From: Desulfovibrio mangrovi
GTDB taxonomy: Bacteria > Desulfobacterota > Desulfovibrionia > Desulfovibrionales > Desulfovibrionaceae
Assembly: GCF_026230175.1 (NCBI RefSeq)
Contig: NZ_CP104208.1
Location: 930,001 to 994,000 of the forward strand
Direction: 5' to 3'
DNA: 64,000 nucleotides
Part shown: piece by piece, positions 44,842 through 53,659 of the stretch
Numbering within the stretch: the first letter of the stretch is position 1
How the letters are laid out: the number at the start of each line of letters is the position of its first letter
Notes under the pieces: generated by a model
The model's input: the letters and a program-made list of their open reading frames with translations, nothing else
Databases searched by the model: none
What the model was told of the DNA's origin: nothing
Position numbers and translations under genes: made by a program

Positions 44842-46020
44842 ATGATTCTGGATCAGGCATATTCCCTGCTGCTTGTCTCCGGTGCGGCGCTTTTTCTGCC
44901 CGGGGTGAGCCGTATCCTGCGTATTCCTGCGCCTGTTGCAGAAATCCTGTTCGGTGTCCTGCTGGGTAAGAGCCTGCTGCACTTGCAGTTCTCGGGCGAG
45001 TGGTTGCCATTTCTTGCGGAATTGGGATTTCTGATGCTCATGTTCCAGTCGGGCATGGAGATCGACTTCAGCGTGCTTTCCCGCCAGTCCGCAAGGGATA
45101 TCGTTTTGCAGTTCCTTGTGTTCTGCGGAACTGTGCTGGGAGCCTTTATTGTCACATTGCTGCTCGGGTTGCACCCGTTCATGGCGCTTGTGCTTTCCAC
45201 CACATCGCTGGGGCTCGTCATGCCCACGCTACGGGAAATGGGTGTGCTTAAAACCACATTTGGTCAGCGGGTGCTCATTGCATCGACCTTGGCTGATTTT
45301 CTCACGTTGCTGGCCATAACCCTGTTTATGCTGTGGGATGAATACGGGCTTTCAATCCGTCTTGTTGCACCTGTCCCGCTGTTCATTGGCTTCACCTTGC
45401 TGTTGCGCCTCGGTCGCCTATGGGCATGGTGGAATCCTGACAAGGCCCGCAGGCTGCTGGACTCCGAAGGAAGCCTTGAAATAGGCGTGCGGCTTTCGCT
45501 CGCGCTGCTGTTCCTGTTTGTGGCCTTTTCGGAGTTGGTACACCTTGAGCCGGTGCTCGGTGCTTTTATGGGGGGGTGCGTCCTGTCATATGTGTTCCGG
45601 GCCAAGGAAGAGCTGGAAAGCAAGCTTTCCGCTCTCGGTTTTGGCTTTCTGGTGCCTGTGTTCTTTATCAATGTGGGCATGCAGTTCGACCTTTCCAATG
45701 TCATGAGGCCGGATATGCTCGCCCTGACTGCAATATTGCTGGTATGCGCCTTTCTGGTCAAAGTACTGCCTGCGTTGTTATTCAGGGCGCGCGGCATGCC
45801 TTTGCGAGATGCCGTGCGTGCAGGTTTACTCCTTTCTTCGCGGTTGAGCCTTATCGTGGCTGCTGCAGAACTTGGCGTCAGCCGCGGTTTCGTGACGCAG
45901 GCGCAGCAGGATGCAATCATCCTTTTGGCCATGTTGACCTGCCTGCTCGGACCTACACTGTTCAAGATGCTCAGTCGCAGGCGGGCGGTTTCCGTGAATG
46001 CCACGGATGGCGTAGTGTAG
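44842..46020 (+). CDS. CPA2-family cation/proton antiporter
   Basis: A 392-residue membrane protein with about 12 helices of the Na+/H+ exchanger (KefB/CPA2) family: RIPAPVAEILFGVLLG, LGFLMLMFQSGMEIDF and FINVGMQFDLSNV. It lacks its own RCK tail, unlike KefB/KefC, so the adjacent RCK-USP protein likely provides regulation. The ATG at 44842 is chosen; the frame is open upstream into the previous gene. The ion (Na+ or K+) cannot be told from the sequence. Confidence 0.9.
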   Translation: MILDQAYSLLLVSGAALFLPGVSRILRIPAPVAEILFGVLLGKSLLHLQFSGEWLPFLAELGFLMLMFQSGMEIDFSVLSRQSARDIVLQFLVFCGTVLGAFIVTLLLGLHPFMALVLSTTSLGLVMPTLREMGVLKTTFGQRVLIASTLADFLTLLAITLFMLWDEYGLSIRLVAPVPLFIGFTLLLRLGRLWAWWNPDKARRLLDSEGSLEIGVRLSLALLFLFVAFSELVHLEPVLGAFMGGCVLSYVFRAKEELESKLSALGFGFLVPVFFINVGMQFDLSNVMRPDMLALTAILLVCAFLVKVLPALLFRARGMPLRDAVRAGLLLSSRLSLIVAAAELGVSRGFVTQAQQDAIILLAMLTCLLGPTLFKMLSRRRAVSVNATDGVV

Positions 46021-46113
46021 CGACATGATTCGTGGGGTTTGCCACCCGTGCGAGAGTATTGTAGTAATTCCTGAGCATATGTTTGTGCTTTCACTCGACT
46101 CGTCAGGAGGCGC

Positions 46114-46698
46114 ATGATGGATTTTGGAAAGCTGGTACTGCAGAATCGCAGTTACCGCAGGTTCAATGAAAAGGACAGGGTGCCTGTACAACTGCTGGAA
46201 GAACTGGTGGACTTTGCGCGTCACTCTCCGGCCAGTGCCAATCGGCAGCCTCTGAAGTATGTTCTTGTGACTGGGCAAGACATGTGCGATGACATCTTCC
46301 CCGCGCTGGGGTGGGCCGGATATCTGCCGGAATGGAAAGGCCCTGAGGCGGGAGAACGCCCTGCGGCCTATATCGTCGTTCTCGGCGATGACGCCATCAG
46401 CACGGACACGCAGATTGACCTTGGCATAGCCTGCCAGACCATCATGCTGGGAGCTGCATCCAAAGGACTCGGCGGATGCATGATGGGCTCCATAAACAGG
46501 GAAAAAATTCACGCCTCGCTGGCGTTGCCGGAGGCTCTGCGAGTGCTTCTGGTACTGGCGTTGGGGCGACCGGCTGAAAAAGTGGTCCTCGAACCTCTTG
46601 GCGAGGATGGAAATATCAAGTATTGGCGAGACGCCGAGGGCGGACATCATGTGCCCAAGCGCAGTCTTGATGATCTTATTGTCGCCCGACATGCATAA
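46114..46698 (+). CDS. Nitroreductase family protein
   Basis: A 194-residue FMN-dependent oxidoreductase. The N-terminal motif RSYRRFNEKDRVP binds the FMN phosphate, and ARHSPASANRQPLKYVLV and LGIACQTIMLGAASKGLGGCMMG are typical. CAGGAGG lies just before the ATG. The natural substrate could be a quinone, flavin or nitro compound. The gene is followed by rsfS 21 bases later. Confidence 0.92.
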   Translation: MMDFGKLVLQNRSYRRFNEKDRVPVQLLEELVDFARHSPASANRQPLKYVLVTGQDMCDDIFPALGWAGYLPEWKGPEAGERPAAYIVVLGDDAISTDTQIDLGIACQTIMLGAASKGLGGCMMGSINREKIHASLALPEALRVLLVLALGRPAEKVVLEPLGEDGNIKYWRDAEGGHHVPKRSLDDLIVARHA

Positions 46699-46719
46699 TA
46701 TCTTACCATCGGATTTGTT

Positions 46720-47103
46720 ATGACGTTACCTACCAACAAAAAGTTCGCCGTTGTTCCCGTTGCGGAAAAGGTTGAAAATATTGTGAAGTGGCTTGAAGAA
46801 AAGCATGCCGCTGATGTTCTTGCGCTCAGCCTTGAACGTGTGAATTCCTTTACCGATGCGGTTGTCATCGCATCTGCCAAGTCTGTGCGTCAGGCACAGG
46901 CCATTGCCGAGCATGTGTATGCCATGGCCAAGCAGTCCAACTATGAATACCTGCGTATTGAAGGCAAGGACTCCGGTCAGTGGATTCTGGTTGACCTGAA
47001 CGATGTTGTCGTCAACGTGTTCCAGGATGACGTGCGCAAGCTCTTCAATCTCGAAAGCCTCTGGGCTGACGCAACTGTCCTGCATCAGGACGAACCGAAA
47101 TAA
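46720..47103 (+). CDS. rsfS: Ribosomal silencing factor RsfS
   Basis: A 127-residue protein that binds uL14 and blocks subunit joining when nutrients fall. The family core is visible: LSLERVNSFTDAVVIASAKSVRQAQAIAEHV, YLRIEGKDSGQWILVDLNDVVVNVFQDDVRKLFNLESLW. It precedes gpmI by 5 bases, a synteny common in this group. Confidence 0.95.
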   Translation: MTLPTNKKFAVVPVAEKVENIVKWLEEKHAADVLALSLERVNSFTDAVVIASAKSVRQAQAIAEHVYAMAKQSNYEYLRIEGKDSGQWILVDLNDVVVNVFQDDVRKLFNLESLWADATVLHQDEPK

Positions 47104-47108
47104 GCATA

Positions 47109-48656
47109 ATGAGCAACTTCACTCCGACCCTGCTGCTGATTCTGGACGGTTGGGGTATTGCACCGGAAGGACCGGCCAATGCCGTCTCTTGTGCCTGCAC
47201 CCCTTCGCTTGACGCTCTGCCTGCGACCTATTCCTCTACCAGCCTTGCCTGCTCCGGCCGTTCTGTCGGGTTGCCTGACGGCTTCATGGGTAACTCTGAA
47301 GTCGGGCATATGAACATCGGTGCCGGTCGTATCATCTATCAGGATATGACCCGTATCGATATTGCCATCGAGAAGGGCGAGCTTGCCGTCAATCCGGCCT
47401 TGCTGAAGCTTGTGGCGGACACCAAGGCCAAGGGCGGCAGGTTGCATCTCATGGGCCTTGTTTCCGACGGCGGAGTACACAGCCATTTACAGCATGTGTA
47501 TGCCTTGCTGGAACTTGCCAGGGCGCAGGGTGTGGAGGTGTTCATTCACGCATTCATGGACGGGCGTGACACGCCTCCCTCAAGCGGCAAAGGATATATG
47601 GAGCAGCTTGTTGATGCCTGCAATCGCATAGGTGTCGGCACTGTTGCTTCCGTTTCCGGTCGCTTCTATGCCATGGACCGTGACAAGCGCTGGGACCGCG
47701 TGAAGGTTGCCTGGGACTGTCTGGTGCTGGGGCAGGGGGAGAAGGCTGCTGATCCCGTAGCTGCCATGCAGGCCGCTTACGATGCAGGCAAGACCGATGA
47801 ATTCGTCATGCCGTGCAACATCGTTTCTGCTGACGGTTCTCCCGTTGCCTGCATTGATGATAACGACGGCGTGTTTTTCTTCAACTTCCGCGCCGACCGC
47901 GCCCGTGAACTTTCTCAGGCCCTGTTCGACGAATCATTCGCGGAGTTCGAGCGTGTTCGTATGCCCAGGCTGGCTGGCTTTGCCACCATGACTGCTTATG
48001 AATCCTCCTTCCCCATGGATGTGGCCTTCGTGAAAGAGAAGGGCACCGATACGCTGGGCGAGGTTGTTGCCTCTCTGGGCTTGAAGCAACTGCGTATTGC
48101 CGAGACCGAGAAGTATGCCCACGTGACATACTTTTTCAACAGCGGCCGGGAAGAGCCTCTGCCGGGAGAAGACCGTATTCTGGTCAATTCCCCCCGCGAA
48201 GTGGCTACCTACGATCTGAAGCCGGAAATGAGCGTGTACGAAGTGACGGACAAGCTCATCGCGGAATGGAATTCCGGTAAATATTCCCTTGTGGTGTGTA
48301 ACCTTGCCAACCTGGACATGGTTGGCCACACCGGCATCCTGCCTGCCGCTCTTGCTGCGTGTCAGGCTGTCGATTCGTGTGTGGGGCGCATCATTGAGGC
48401 TGTTATTGCATCCGGAGGCCGTGCACTCGTGACTGCAGACCATGGTAATGCCGAGGAAATGCAGGATGCCTCCGGCAATCCGCACACGGCGCATACCATG
48501 AACAAGGTCCCCTTTGTGCTGGTGGAGAAGGACTCATCGGTATCTCTGAAAGAAGGCATTCTCGGAGATATTGCTCCCACCATTCTGGATTTGTGGGAGA
48601 TTGAAAAACCTGCCGTCATGTCCGGCACAAGCCTGCTGGTAAAGCCGGTGGCGTAG
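47109..48656 (+). CDS. gpmI: 2,3-bisphosphoglycerate-independent phosphoglycerate mutase
   Basis: It interconverts 3- and 2-phosphoglycerate in glycolysis, using two manganese ions. The protein has 515 residues. The N-terminal metal motif is LLILDGWG, the phosphoserine site is GNSEVGHMNIGAG (Ser62), the substrate segment is HAFMDGRDTPPSSG, and the C-terminal metal motif is VTADHGNAE. All conserved parts are intact. It is translated directly after rsfS. Confidence 0.97.
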   Translation: MSNFTPTLLLILDGWGIAPEGPANAVSCACTPSLDALPATYSSTSLACSGRSVGLPDGFMGNSEVGHMNIGAGRIIYQDMTRIDIAIEKGELAVNPALLKLVADTKAKGGRLHLMGLVSDGGVHSHLQHVYALLELARAQGVEVFIHAFMDGRDTPPSSGKGYMEQLVDACNRIGVGTVASVSGRFYAMDRDKRWDRVKVAWDCLVLGQGEKAADPVAAMQAAYDAGKTDEFVMPCNIVSADGSPVACIDDNDGVFFFNFRADRARELSQALFDESFAEFERVRMPRLAGFATMTAYESSFPMDVAFVKEKGTDTLGEVVASLGLKQLRIAETEKYAHVTYFFNSGREEPLPGEDRILVNSPREVATYDLKPEMSVYEVTDKLIAEWNSGKYSLVVCNLANLDMVGHTGILPAALAACQAVDSCVGRIIEAVIASGGRALVTADHGNAEEMQDASGNPHTAHTMNKVPFVLVEKDSSVSLKEGILGDIAPTILDLWEIEKPAVMSGTSLLVKPVA

Positions 48657-48670
48657 TTGGGGATCAAGTA

Positions 48671-48916
48671 ATGTCCCAGAAAAGCAATAAGCCTCTGGCT
48701 CCGGTGAAACCTGCCGGGCTTGAGATGATCTTTTTCTATCCGTGTCCGCATTGCGGACACAACGTACCGTTGCTGACGCCTGTACAGCCATCCATGGCTC
48801 AGTGCGACGCCTGCGCGCAGCATTTCCCCATCGTTCCGGTGGATGAGAAGACGTTGCGCTTCATGCGGACCATGCTGGCCAACGGCAGGGCAGCCATCGA
48901 CCCGGATTTCATGTAG
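48671..48916 (+). CDS. Small zinc ribbon protein, function unknown
   Basis: An 81-residue protein with two CxxC pairs (PCPHCGHNVPLL and QCDACAQHF), the pattern of a zinc ribbon. No other domain is visible. It follows gpmI by 14 bases and precedes a bidirectional terminator, so it is the last gene of that operon. I do not recognise a named family. Confidence 0.78.
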   Translation: MSQKSNKPLAPVKPAGLEMIFFYPCPHCGHNVPLLTPVQPSMAQCDACAQHFPIVPVDEKTLRFMRTMLANGRAAIDPDFM

Positions 48917-48936
48917 AGAAAGAACAGTGACTATAA

Positions 48937-48974
48937 AAAAAGCCCCCGCAGTGAGAACTGCGGGGGCTTTTTTC
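48937..48974. terminator. Bidirectional terminator
   Basis: A 12-bp stem AGCCCCCGCAGT/ACTGCGGGGGCT (48941-48952 and 48957-48968) with the loop GAGA is flanked by A-run and T-run. It serves the convergent zinc ribbon gene and the conserved hypothetical gene. Confidence 0.95.
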
Positions 48975-48991
48975 ATTACCTTCGGCTGCGT

Positions 48992-49414
48992 TTAGGCCTT
49001 TGCGTTTTCATACGCTTCGGTCAGGCGGGCTTTGATGTATGCGCGCATATCTGCGTCATCTTCTTCAAGATTGAGGCAGCAGGCGTCTTCGCCCATAAGA
49101 CCGCCGGGAACCCAGTCGCCGAGTTCGTCGGGGTCCTGAATCATGTCAGCATAGAAGCAGACGGAGAGCCAACGGGCTTCGGGCTCGTCATCGACAACGT
49201 CAACCAGTACAAACAGGCTGCGTTCCTTCTGTGCAGAATGGGTGGCCCGCAGGGAGTAGCTTACACCGGGGCGGCCCTTGAACTGCAGGGTAATGCCATC
49301 CATGGTGGCGAGGTGGTCCTTGAATTCAACAAAGGCTGCGCGGGTTCTGTTTTCGTTATCCGTCCACTGCTCGAGCAGTGCGTTCAGTTCCTTTTCGGCA
49401 TTTTCAGCAAACAT
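48992..49414 (-). CDS. Conserved hypothetical protein
   Basis: A 140-residue acidic cytoplasmic protein. It begins MFAENAEKELNALLEQWTDNEN, then has a beta-rich core (ITLQFKGRPGVSYSLRATH, LFVLVDVVDDEPEARWLSVCFYADMI) and an acidic end (EEDDADMRAYIKARLTEAYENAKA). AAGGAG lies six bases before the ATG and a terminator follows, so it is clearly a gene. I do not recognise a family or domain. No partner gene is in the same transcript. Confidence 0.8.
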   Translation of the reverse strand: MFAENAEKELNALLEQWTDNENRTRAAFVEFKDHLATMDGITLQFKGRPGVSYSLRATHSAQKERSLFVLVDVVDDEPEARWLSVCFYADMIQDPDELGDWVPGGLMGEDACCLNLEEDDADMRAYIKARLTEAYENAKA

Positions 49415-50042
49415 GCGAGTCTCCTTGGTCGGGCCATGCGTTCAGCGACGAATGTCATTCATGGATTACGATAAGTAAGTGGGTGCTTTCTCACGATAGG
49501 CCGCATCTGTCAACGAATCGCAGGAGCAGGCAAGAATTCGCCAGATCGCCAGCCATATACTTACTGTATGTAGAGAGACTGGCTGATTGATCCATGCCGC
49601 ATCAGCCGTTTTTGTGCTGATTAGGTCGTCGCTGCAACATTGTGTGCGTGAACATGTGGTTTTGTAAGGAAGGCACTCATTATTTCATGTGCTTACGTTT
49701 GTATTCGTTAAAAAATGACAAAATAATGAATTTTCAATCAACAAAATTGTGGACAACTGAACGATACGAACGTAATTCAATCGGCCTTGAATGCCCGATC
49801 AGGGCGAATGGGCTTTCCGGAGATTTTTAGCATTCCTTGCCGGATAAACACGGTGTCGGGGCGCCCGGTGTGCCTCTGTCTTTTGATAGTATGTCTATCA
49901 TGCCGGATTGATTGGTGTTGTTAAGTTGCAACGCATTCTTCCGGACACACCGACAGCGAGTGCTTTCAGTGGCGTGTGTGCTCACTGTGGCGATTTGCAA
50001 AAATGGTAAAACGGCAACCAAGACGTTCAGGACGGTACTTAC
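49415..50042. other. Long AT-rich intergenic region upstream of the NSS transporter
   Basis: About 630 bases with divergent genes on either side. It must contain promoters for both. A short imperfect inverted repeat (AGCCATATAC...GTATGTAG...GGCT, near 49550-49585) is the only structure I notice. Open frames in it have no ribosome site. I see no riboswitch family I can name. Confidence 0.4.
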
Positions 50043-51530
50043 ATGAAATCACGTGAACAATGGGGCTCCCGGCTCGGATTCATTCTGGCAGCCGTAGGTT
50101 CCGCAATCGGTCTCGGCAATATCTGGCGCTTCCCGTACATGGCGTATGAAAACGGTGGCGGGGCGTTCCTTATTCCTTACATTTTCGCGCTGCTGACAGC
50201 CGGGATTCCTTTCATGATTCTGGAATTCGGGCTCGGTCAGAAGTTCCGTGGCTCCGCACCCAAGGTGTTTGCCATGCTCAATCCCAAATGGGAGTGGATT
50301 GGCTGGGCGCAGGTCATGGTGGCTTTTGTCATCTCCATCTACTATGTTGCCGTTGTTGGTTGGACCCTCAACTACACCTCCTTCGCTTTTGATCAGAGCT
50401 GGGGGGCAGATCCCAAAGCCTTCTTCTTTGGCGATTATCTTGGTCTGACCGACTCGCCGCTTAACCTCGGCGGTATTCGCTGGAATATCCTTGCTGCCTG
50501 CGCCTTTGCATGGCTGATCACCTGGGCGGCCTGTACTTCCGGTATCCGCAAGGGTATTGAACGCGCATGCAAGGTGCTTATTCCCTTGCTTTTCGTTCTG
50601 GTGCTGGTGCTGATTTCCCGTGTAGTGACGCTGGACGGTGCCATGACCGGTCTTGAATACCTGTTCAAGCCCGACTTCTCCAAGATTGCCGACTTCAGCG
50701 TATGGACCGATGCATACGGCCAGATTTTCTATTCTCTGTCCGTAGGCTTCTCCATCATGCTCGCATACTCCAGCTACCTGCCCAAGGAGTCCGACACTGC
50801 AAACAATGCAGCCATGACCGTGTTCATCAACTGCGGTTTCTCCCTGCTTGCCGGTGTCATGATCTTCAGCGTGCTGGGCAACATGGCGCATGAAACTGGC
50901 CAGTCCGTTACGGACGTAGCCGGTGCCGGCGTCGGTCTGGCCTTCGTGATCATTCCCAAGGCAATCAACACGATGCCCATGCCCACCTTCTTCGGCGTGC
51001 TGTTCTTCCTCTGTCTCGTCATGGCAGGCATCAGTTCCCTGATTTCCATTGTTGAAGCTGTCTGCTCTTCTTTCATCGACAAGTTCGGCTGGTCCCGCAA
51101 GGCCACCGTTACCGTATACTGTGTCGGCGGCTTTGCCCTGACCTCCATCTTCGCAACCGGCGGCGGCCTGCTGATTCTGGATATTGTTGACCACTTCATC
51201 AACAACCTCTGCCTGCTGCCTGTGGCATTGCTCGAAATCGTGCTCATCAGCTGGTTTGTGGGCCTTGAAGACTTCCGTAAGCACGTGAACCTCACTTCTG
51301 ATTTTACTGTGGGTAACGTGTGGAAGACCTGTCTCAAGGTTGTGACCATTGTTGTTCTTGGTTACGCAACGTTCCAGAACCTGCAGGGCGACATTGCGAC
51401 TCCCTATGGCGGATACGCTTTTGACGAACTGATCGTTCTCGGCTGGGCGCTGATTCCCTTTGTTCTCATGATGGGGGTATACCTGCGCAACAAGCAGGCT
51501 GCTCCCTCCTTCCTGACCAGCCAGCACTAG
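50043..51530 (+). CDS. Sodium-dependent neurotransmitter-symporter-family (NSS) amino acid transporter
   Basis: A 495-residue membrane protein with about 12 helices of the LeuT/MhsT type. The N-terminal WGSRLGFILAAVGSAIGLGNIWRFPYMAYENGGGAFLIPY is the hallmark unwound helix 1 with sodium sites. MmetSP-like family members import hydrophobic or aromatic amino acids or methionine with Na+. It is followed 9 bases later by a tiny MetS-like membrane protein, which supports the bacterial two-component NSS type. The actual substrate is not deducible. Confidence 0.94.
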   Translation: MKSREQWGSRLGFILAAVGSAIGLGNIWRFPYMAYENGGGAFLIPYIFALLTAGIPFMILEFGLGQKFRGSAPKVFAMLNPKWEWIGWAQVMVAFVISIYYVAVVGWTLNYTSFAFDQSWGADPKAFFFGDYLGLTDSPLNLGGIRWNILAACAFAWLITWAACTSGIRKGIERACKVLIPLLFVLVLVLISRVVTLDGAMTGLEYLFKPDFSKIADFSVWTDAYGQIFYSLSVGFSIMLAYSSYLPKESDTANNAAMTVFINCGFSLLAGVMIFSVLGNMAHETGQSVTDVAGAGVGLAFVIIPKAINTMPMPTFFGVLFFLCLVMAGISSLISIVEAVCSSFIDKFGWSRKATVTVYCVGGFALTSIFATGGGLLILDIVDHFINNLCLLPVALLEIVLISWFVGLEDFRKHVNLTSDFTVGNVWKTCLKVVTIVVLGYATFQNLQGDIATPYGGYAFDELIVLGWALIPFVLMMGVYLRNKQAAPSFLTSQH

Positions 51531-51539
51531 GAGACAGAT

Positions 51540-51650
51540 ATGACAACTTCCTCTATCATCATGATGTGCGTCGGTTTTGGTGTGACTTGGGGGGGAGCAT
51601 GCTGGTGCATGCGCCTTGCCATACAGAAGCACCTTTCCAGCAAGGATTAG
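51540..51650 (+). CDS. MetS-like NSS transporter small subunit (36 residues)
   Basis: A 36-codon gene with AGGAGA five bases before its ATG, directly after the NSS transporter and before a terminator. The product has one membrane helix (SIIMMCVGFGVTWGGACWCM) and a short basic end. The pattern MTTSSIIMM...WGG is that of the MetS family, small partners of NSS methionine/alanine importers. The call rests on size, position and motif; I could not search the family. Confidence 0.82.
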   Translation: MTTSSIIMMCVGFGVTWGGACWCMRLAIQKHLSSKD

Positions 51651-51658
51651 AAAAATGG

Positions 51659-51686
51659 ACGGCCGCCATGAGCGGCCGTTTTCTTT
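51659..51686 (+). terminator. Terminator of the NSS transporter operon
   Basis: An 8-bp stem ACGGCCGC/GCGGCCGT (51659-51666 and 51672-51679) with a five-base loop is followed by TTTTCTTTT. It begins 8 bases after the small subunit stop. Confidence 0.88.
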
Positions 51687-51770
51687 TGCCGGGGAAATAT
51701 GTAGGGCGTGGCCTTTACACGCCGCAGGCAATGTATACAATGGCAGGAAATGTTCACAAGGAGCGAACTG

Positions 51771-52472
51771 ATGTCCAAAACTGTTCTGATGGTGCTTACT
51801 TCTCACGATACGCTTGGTGAAAGCGGTCATCCCACCGGATGGTGGCTTGAAGAAATGGCTGCCCCGTATCTGCTGTTTCGTGACGCGGGTCTTGACGTGA
51901 CCGTTGCGACCCCGCAGGGAGGCAAGGCTCCGCTTGATCCCCGAAGCACCTTGGATGAAGCCCAGAACGAATGGACCCGTCGTTTCATGCAGGATAAGGA
52001 AGCGCAGGATGCCGTAAATGACACCATTCCCGTGGATATGGTGCGTGCCGAGGACTATGACGTGCTGTTCTTTCCCGGCGGTCACGGTCCGATGTTCGAC
52101 CTGGCGGAAGATGAATCCGTGGCGGATATGATTACGGACTTCATTCTTGAAAAGAAGCCGGTGGCGGCTGTATGCCATGGCCCGGCCGCGCTTCTGTCCG
52201 CCATGGATGGTAACGGAAATCCCGTTCTTGCAAAGAAGCGGGTGACCGGTTTTTCCAACGCGGAAGAAACCGCCATTGCGCTGCACGAAGTGGTTCCCTT
52301 CCTTCTGGAAGATGCCCTGAAAGAGAAGGGTGCACGCTACGAATGTGGTCCTGAATGGCAGGCACATGTTGTGGAGGACGGCCTTCTGCTCACCGGACAG
52401 AACCCGGCTTCCTCTCTGCCTCTTGCAGAAGCCGTGCTCAAACGGCTGGGAGTGAACTACGTACGTAAGTAG
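51771..52472 (+). CDS. DJ-1/PfpI-family protein
   Basis: A 233-residue class I glutamine-amidotransferase-like protein of the Hsp31/HchA-like subgroup. VLMVLTSHDTLGESGHPTGWWLEEMAAPY at the N-terminus holds the catalytic glutamate region, and AVCHGPAALL carries the nucleophilic cysteine, with FFPGGHGPMFDL before it. Likely activities are glyoxalase III, deglycation or chaperone action. The ATG at 51771 has AAGGAG upstream. It is an independent unit between a terminator and the exchanger gene. Confidence 0.92.
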   Translation: MSKTVLMVLTSHDTLGESGHPTGWWLEEMAAPYLLFRDAGLDVTVATPQGGKAPLDPRSTLDEAQNEWTRRFMQDKEAQDAVNDTIPVDMVRAEDYDVLFFPGGHGPMFDLAEDESVADMITDFILEKKPVAAVCHGPAALLSAMDGNGNPVLAKKRVTGFSNAEETAIALHEVVPFLLEDALKEKGARYECGPEWQAHVVEDGLLLTGQNPASSLPLAEAVLKRLGVNYVRK

Positions 52473-52636
52473 GGCGGGTGTCGTCTTGACCAATCGGCCC
52501 TTGTAAACCATCTGAAGCGAGCGTATGGAGGGGCGTCGTTGATCGCGATGCCCTTTCTTTTCGAACTACAATCAGGCTGCATGTCTTTCAGCCGATAGTT
52601 ATTTACCCCTGAGAAACACACAGGATCATTTCATTC

Positions 52637-53605
52637 ATGCTTTACGCTATTGCCAGCATCCTCATAGGGCTTGTTCTGCTCGTCTGGAGCGCTGACCGTT
52701 TTGTGGATGGCGCTGCAGCTACTGCCCGCCACTTCGGCATGCCCCCCTTGCTTATCGGTATGGTCATTGTCGGCTTCGGCACTTCCGTGCCCGAAATGCT
52801 CGTTTCTGCCCAATCCGCCCTGCAGGGCAATCCCGGACTGGCGCTTGGAAATGCCTATGGGTCAAACATTGCCAACATCGCGCTTATTCTGGGAGCAGCT
52901 TCGCTCATAAGCCCCATTGCAGTCCATTCGCAGGTGTTGCGCCGTGAATTGCCGATTTTGCTCGGCATTTCCCTTGTGGCTCTTGTGCAGTTGTGGGATG
53001 GCCATCTTTCCCGTCTGGATGCAGCGGTACTCCTGCTGCTTTTCGCCTCCATCATGGGCTGGTCCATCATGCAGGGAATGCGGGAGCGGACCGATTCTTT
53101 CGGGACGGAGATGGACGAGGAGATGCGCTCCAATGTCATGCCCATCGGCAAGGCTGTCATGTGGCTTGTCATTGGCCTTGGCGTGCTCATGCTCAGTTCC
53201 CGCATGCTGGTGTGGGGCGCAGTTACCGTTGCCCAGTCGCTGGGGGTGAGCGACCTGATCATTGGTCTTACCGTTGTCGCTCTCGGAACCTCATTGCCGG
53301 AACTGGCGTCTTCTGTGGCGGCCGCGTTCAAGAAGGAACATGATATTGCTCTTGGCAACGTGCTTGGCTCAAACATGTTCAATACCCTTGCCGTAGTGGG
53401 CATTGCAGGTTCCATTCAGCCGCTGGATGTGGACAATGCCGTTCTTTTCCGGGATATGCCCGTAATGATTGGCCTGACTCTGTCTCTGCTGTTCATGGGC
53501 CTTCGGTTCCGCAAGGAGTCCCGCATCAATCGTTTTGAAGCGGTGTTGTTGCTTCTGGTGTATGTCGGCTACAACGGTTGGCTGGTGATGACCGCATTGT
53601 CATAA
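52637..53605 (+). CDS. Calcium/sodium antiporter, CaCA family (YrbG-like)
   Basis: A 322-residue membrane protein with about ten helices in two halves. The alpha repeats are GFGTSVPEMLVSAQSALQGN with GNAYGSNIANI, and ALGTSLPELASSVAAAFK with GNVLGSNMFN. These glutamate-containing repeats form the cation sites of Ca/Na exchangers. The start ATG at 52637 has only a weak ribosome site. It is followed by mtgA, whose start lies about 55 bases on. Confidence 0.94.
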   Translation: MLYAIASILIGLVLLVWSADRFVDGAAATARHFGMPPLLIGMVIVGFGTSVPEMLVSAQSALQGNPGLALGNAYGSNIANIALILGAASLISPIAVHSQVLRRELPILLGISLVALVQLWDGHLSRLDAAVLLLLFASIMGWSIMQGMRERTDSFGTEMDEEMRSNVMPIGKAVMWLVIGLGVLMLSSRMLVWGAVTVAQSLGVSDLIIGLTVVALGTSLPELASSVAAAFKKEHDIALGNVLGSNMFNTLAVVGIAGSIQPLDVDNAVLFRDMPVMIGLTLSLLFMGLRFRKESRINRFEAVLLLLVYVGYNGWLVMTALS

Positions 53606-53659
53606 AACCTGTTTTGTCGCATGACGGCCCTTCCCGATACGGTGGGGTTGGAGGAGCAT

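Noticed and set aside
49642-49830. A 62-codon plus-strand frame in the AT-rich gap
   Set aside because: No Shine-Dalgarno, no protein features, and the composition is like the surrounding non-coding DNA.
50049-52511. An 820-codon minus-strand open frame across the NSS transporter and DJ-1 genes
   Set aside because: It is antisense to two clear genes and their terminator. Its openness is a by-product of GC-rich codon use; it is full of His, Gly and Gln without any recognisable domain.
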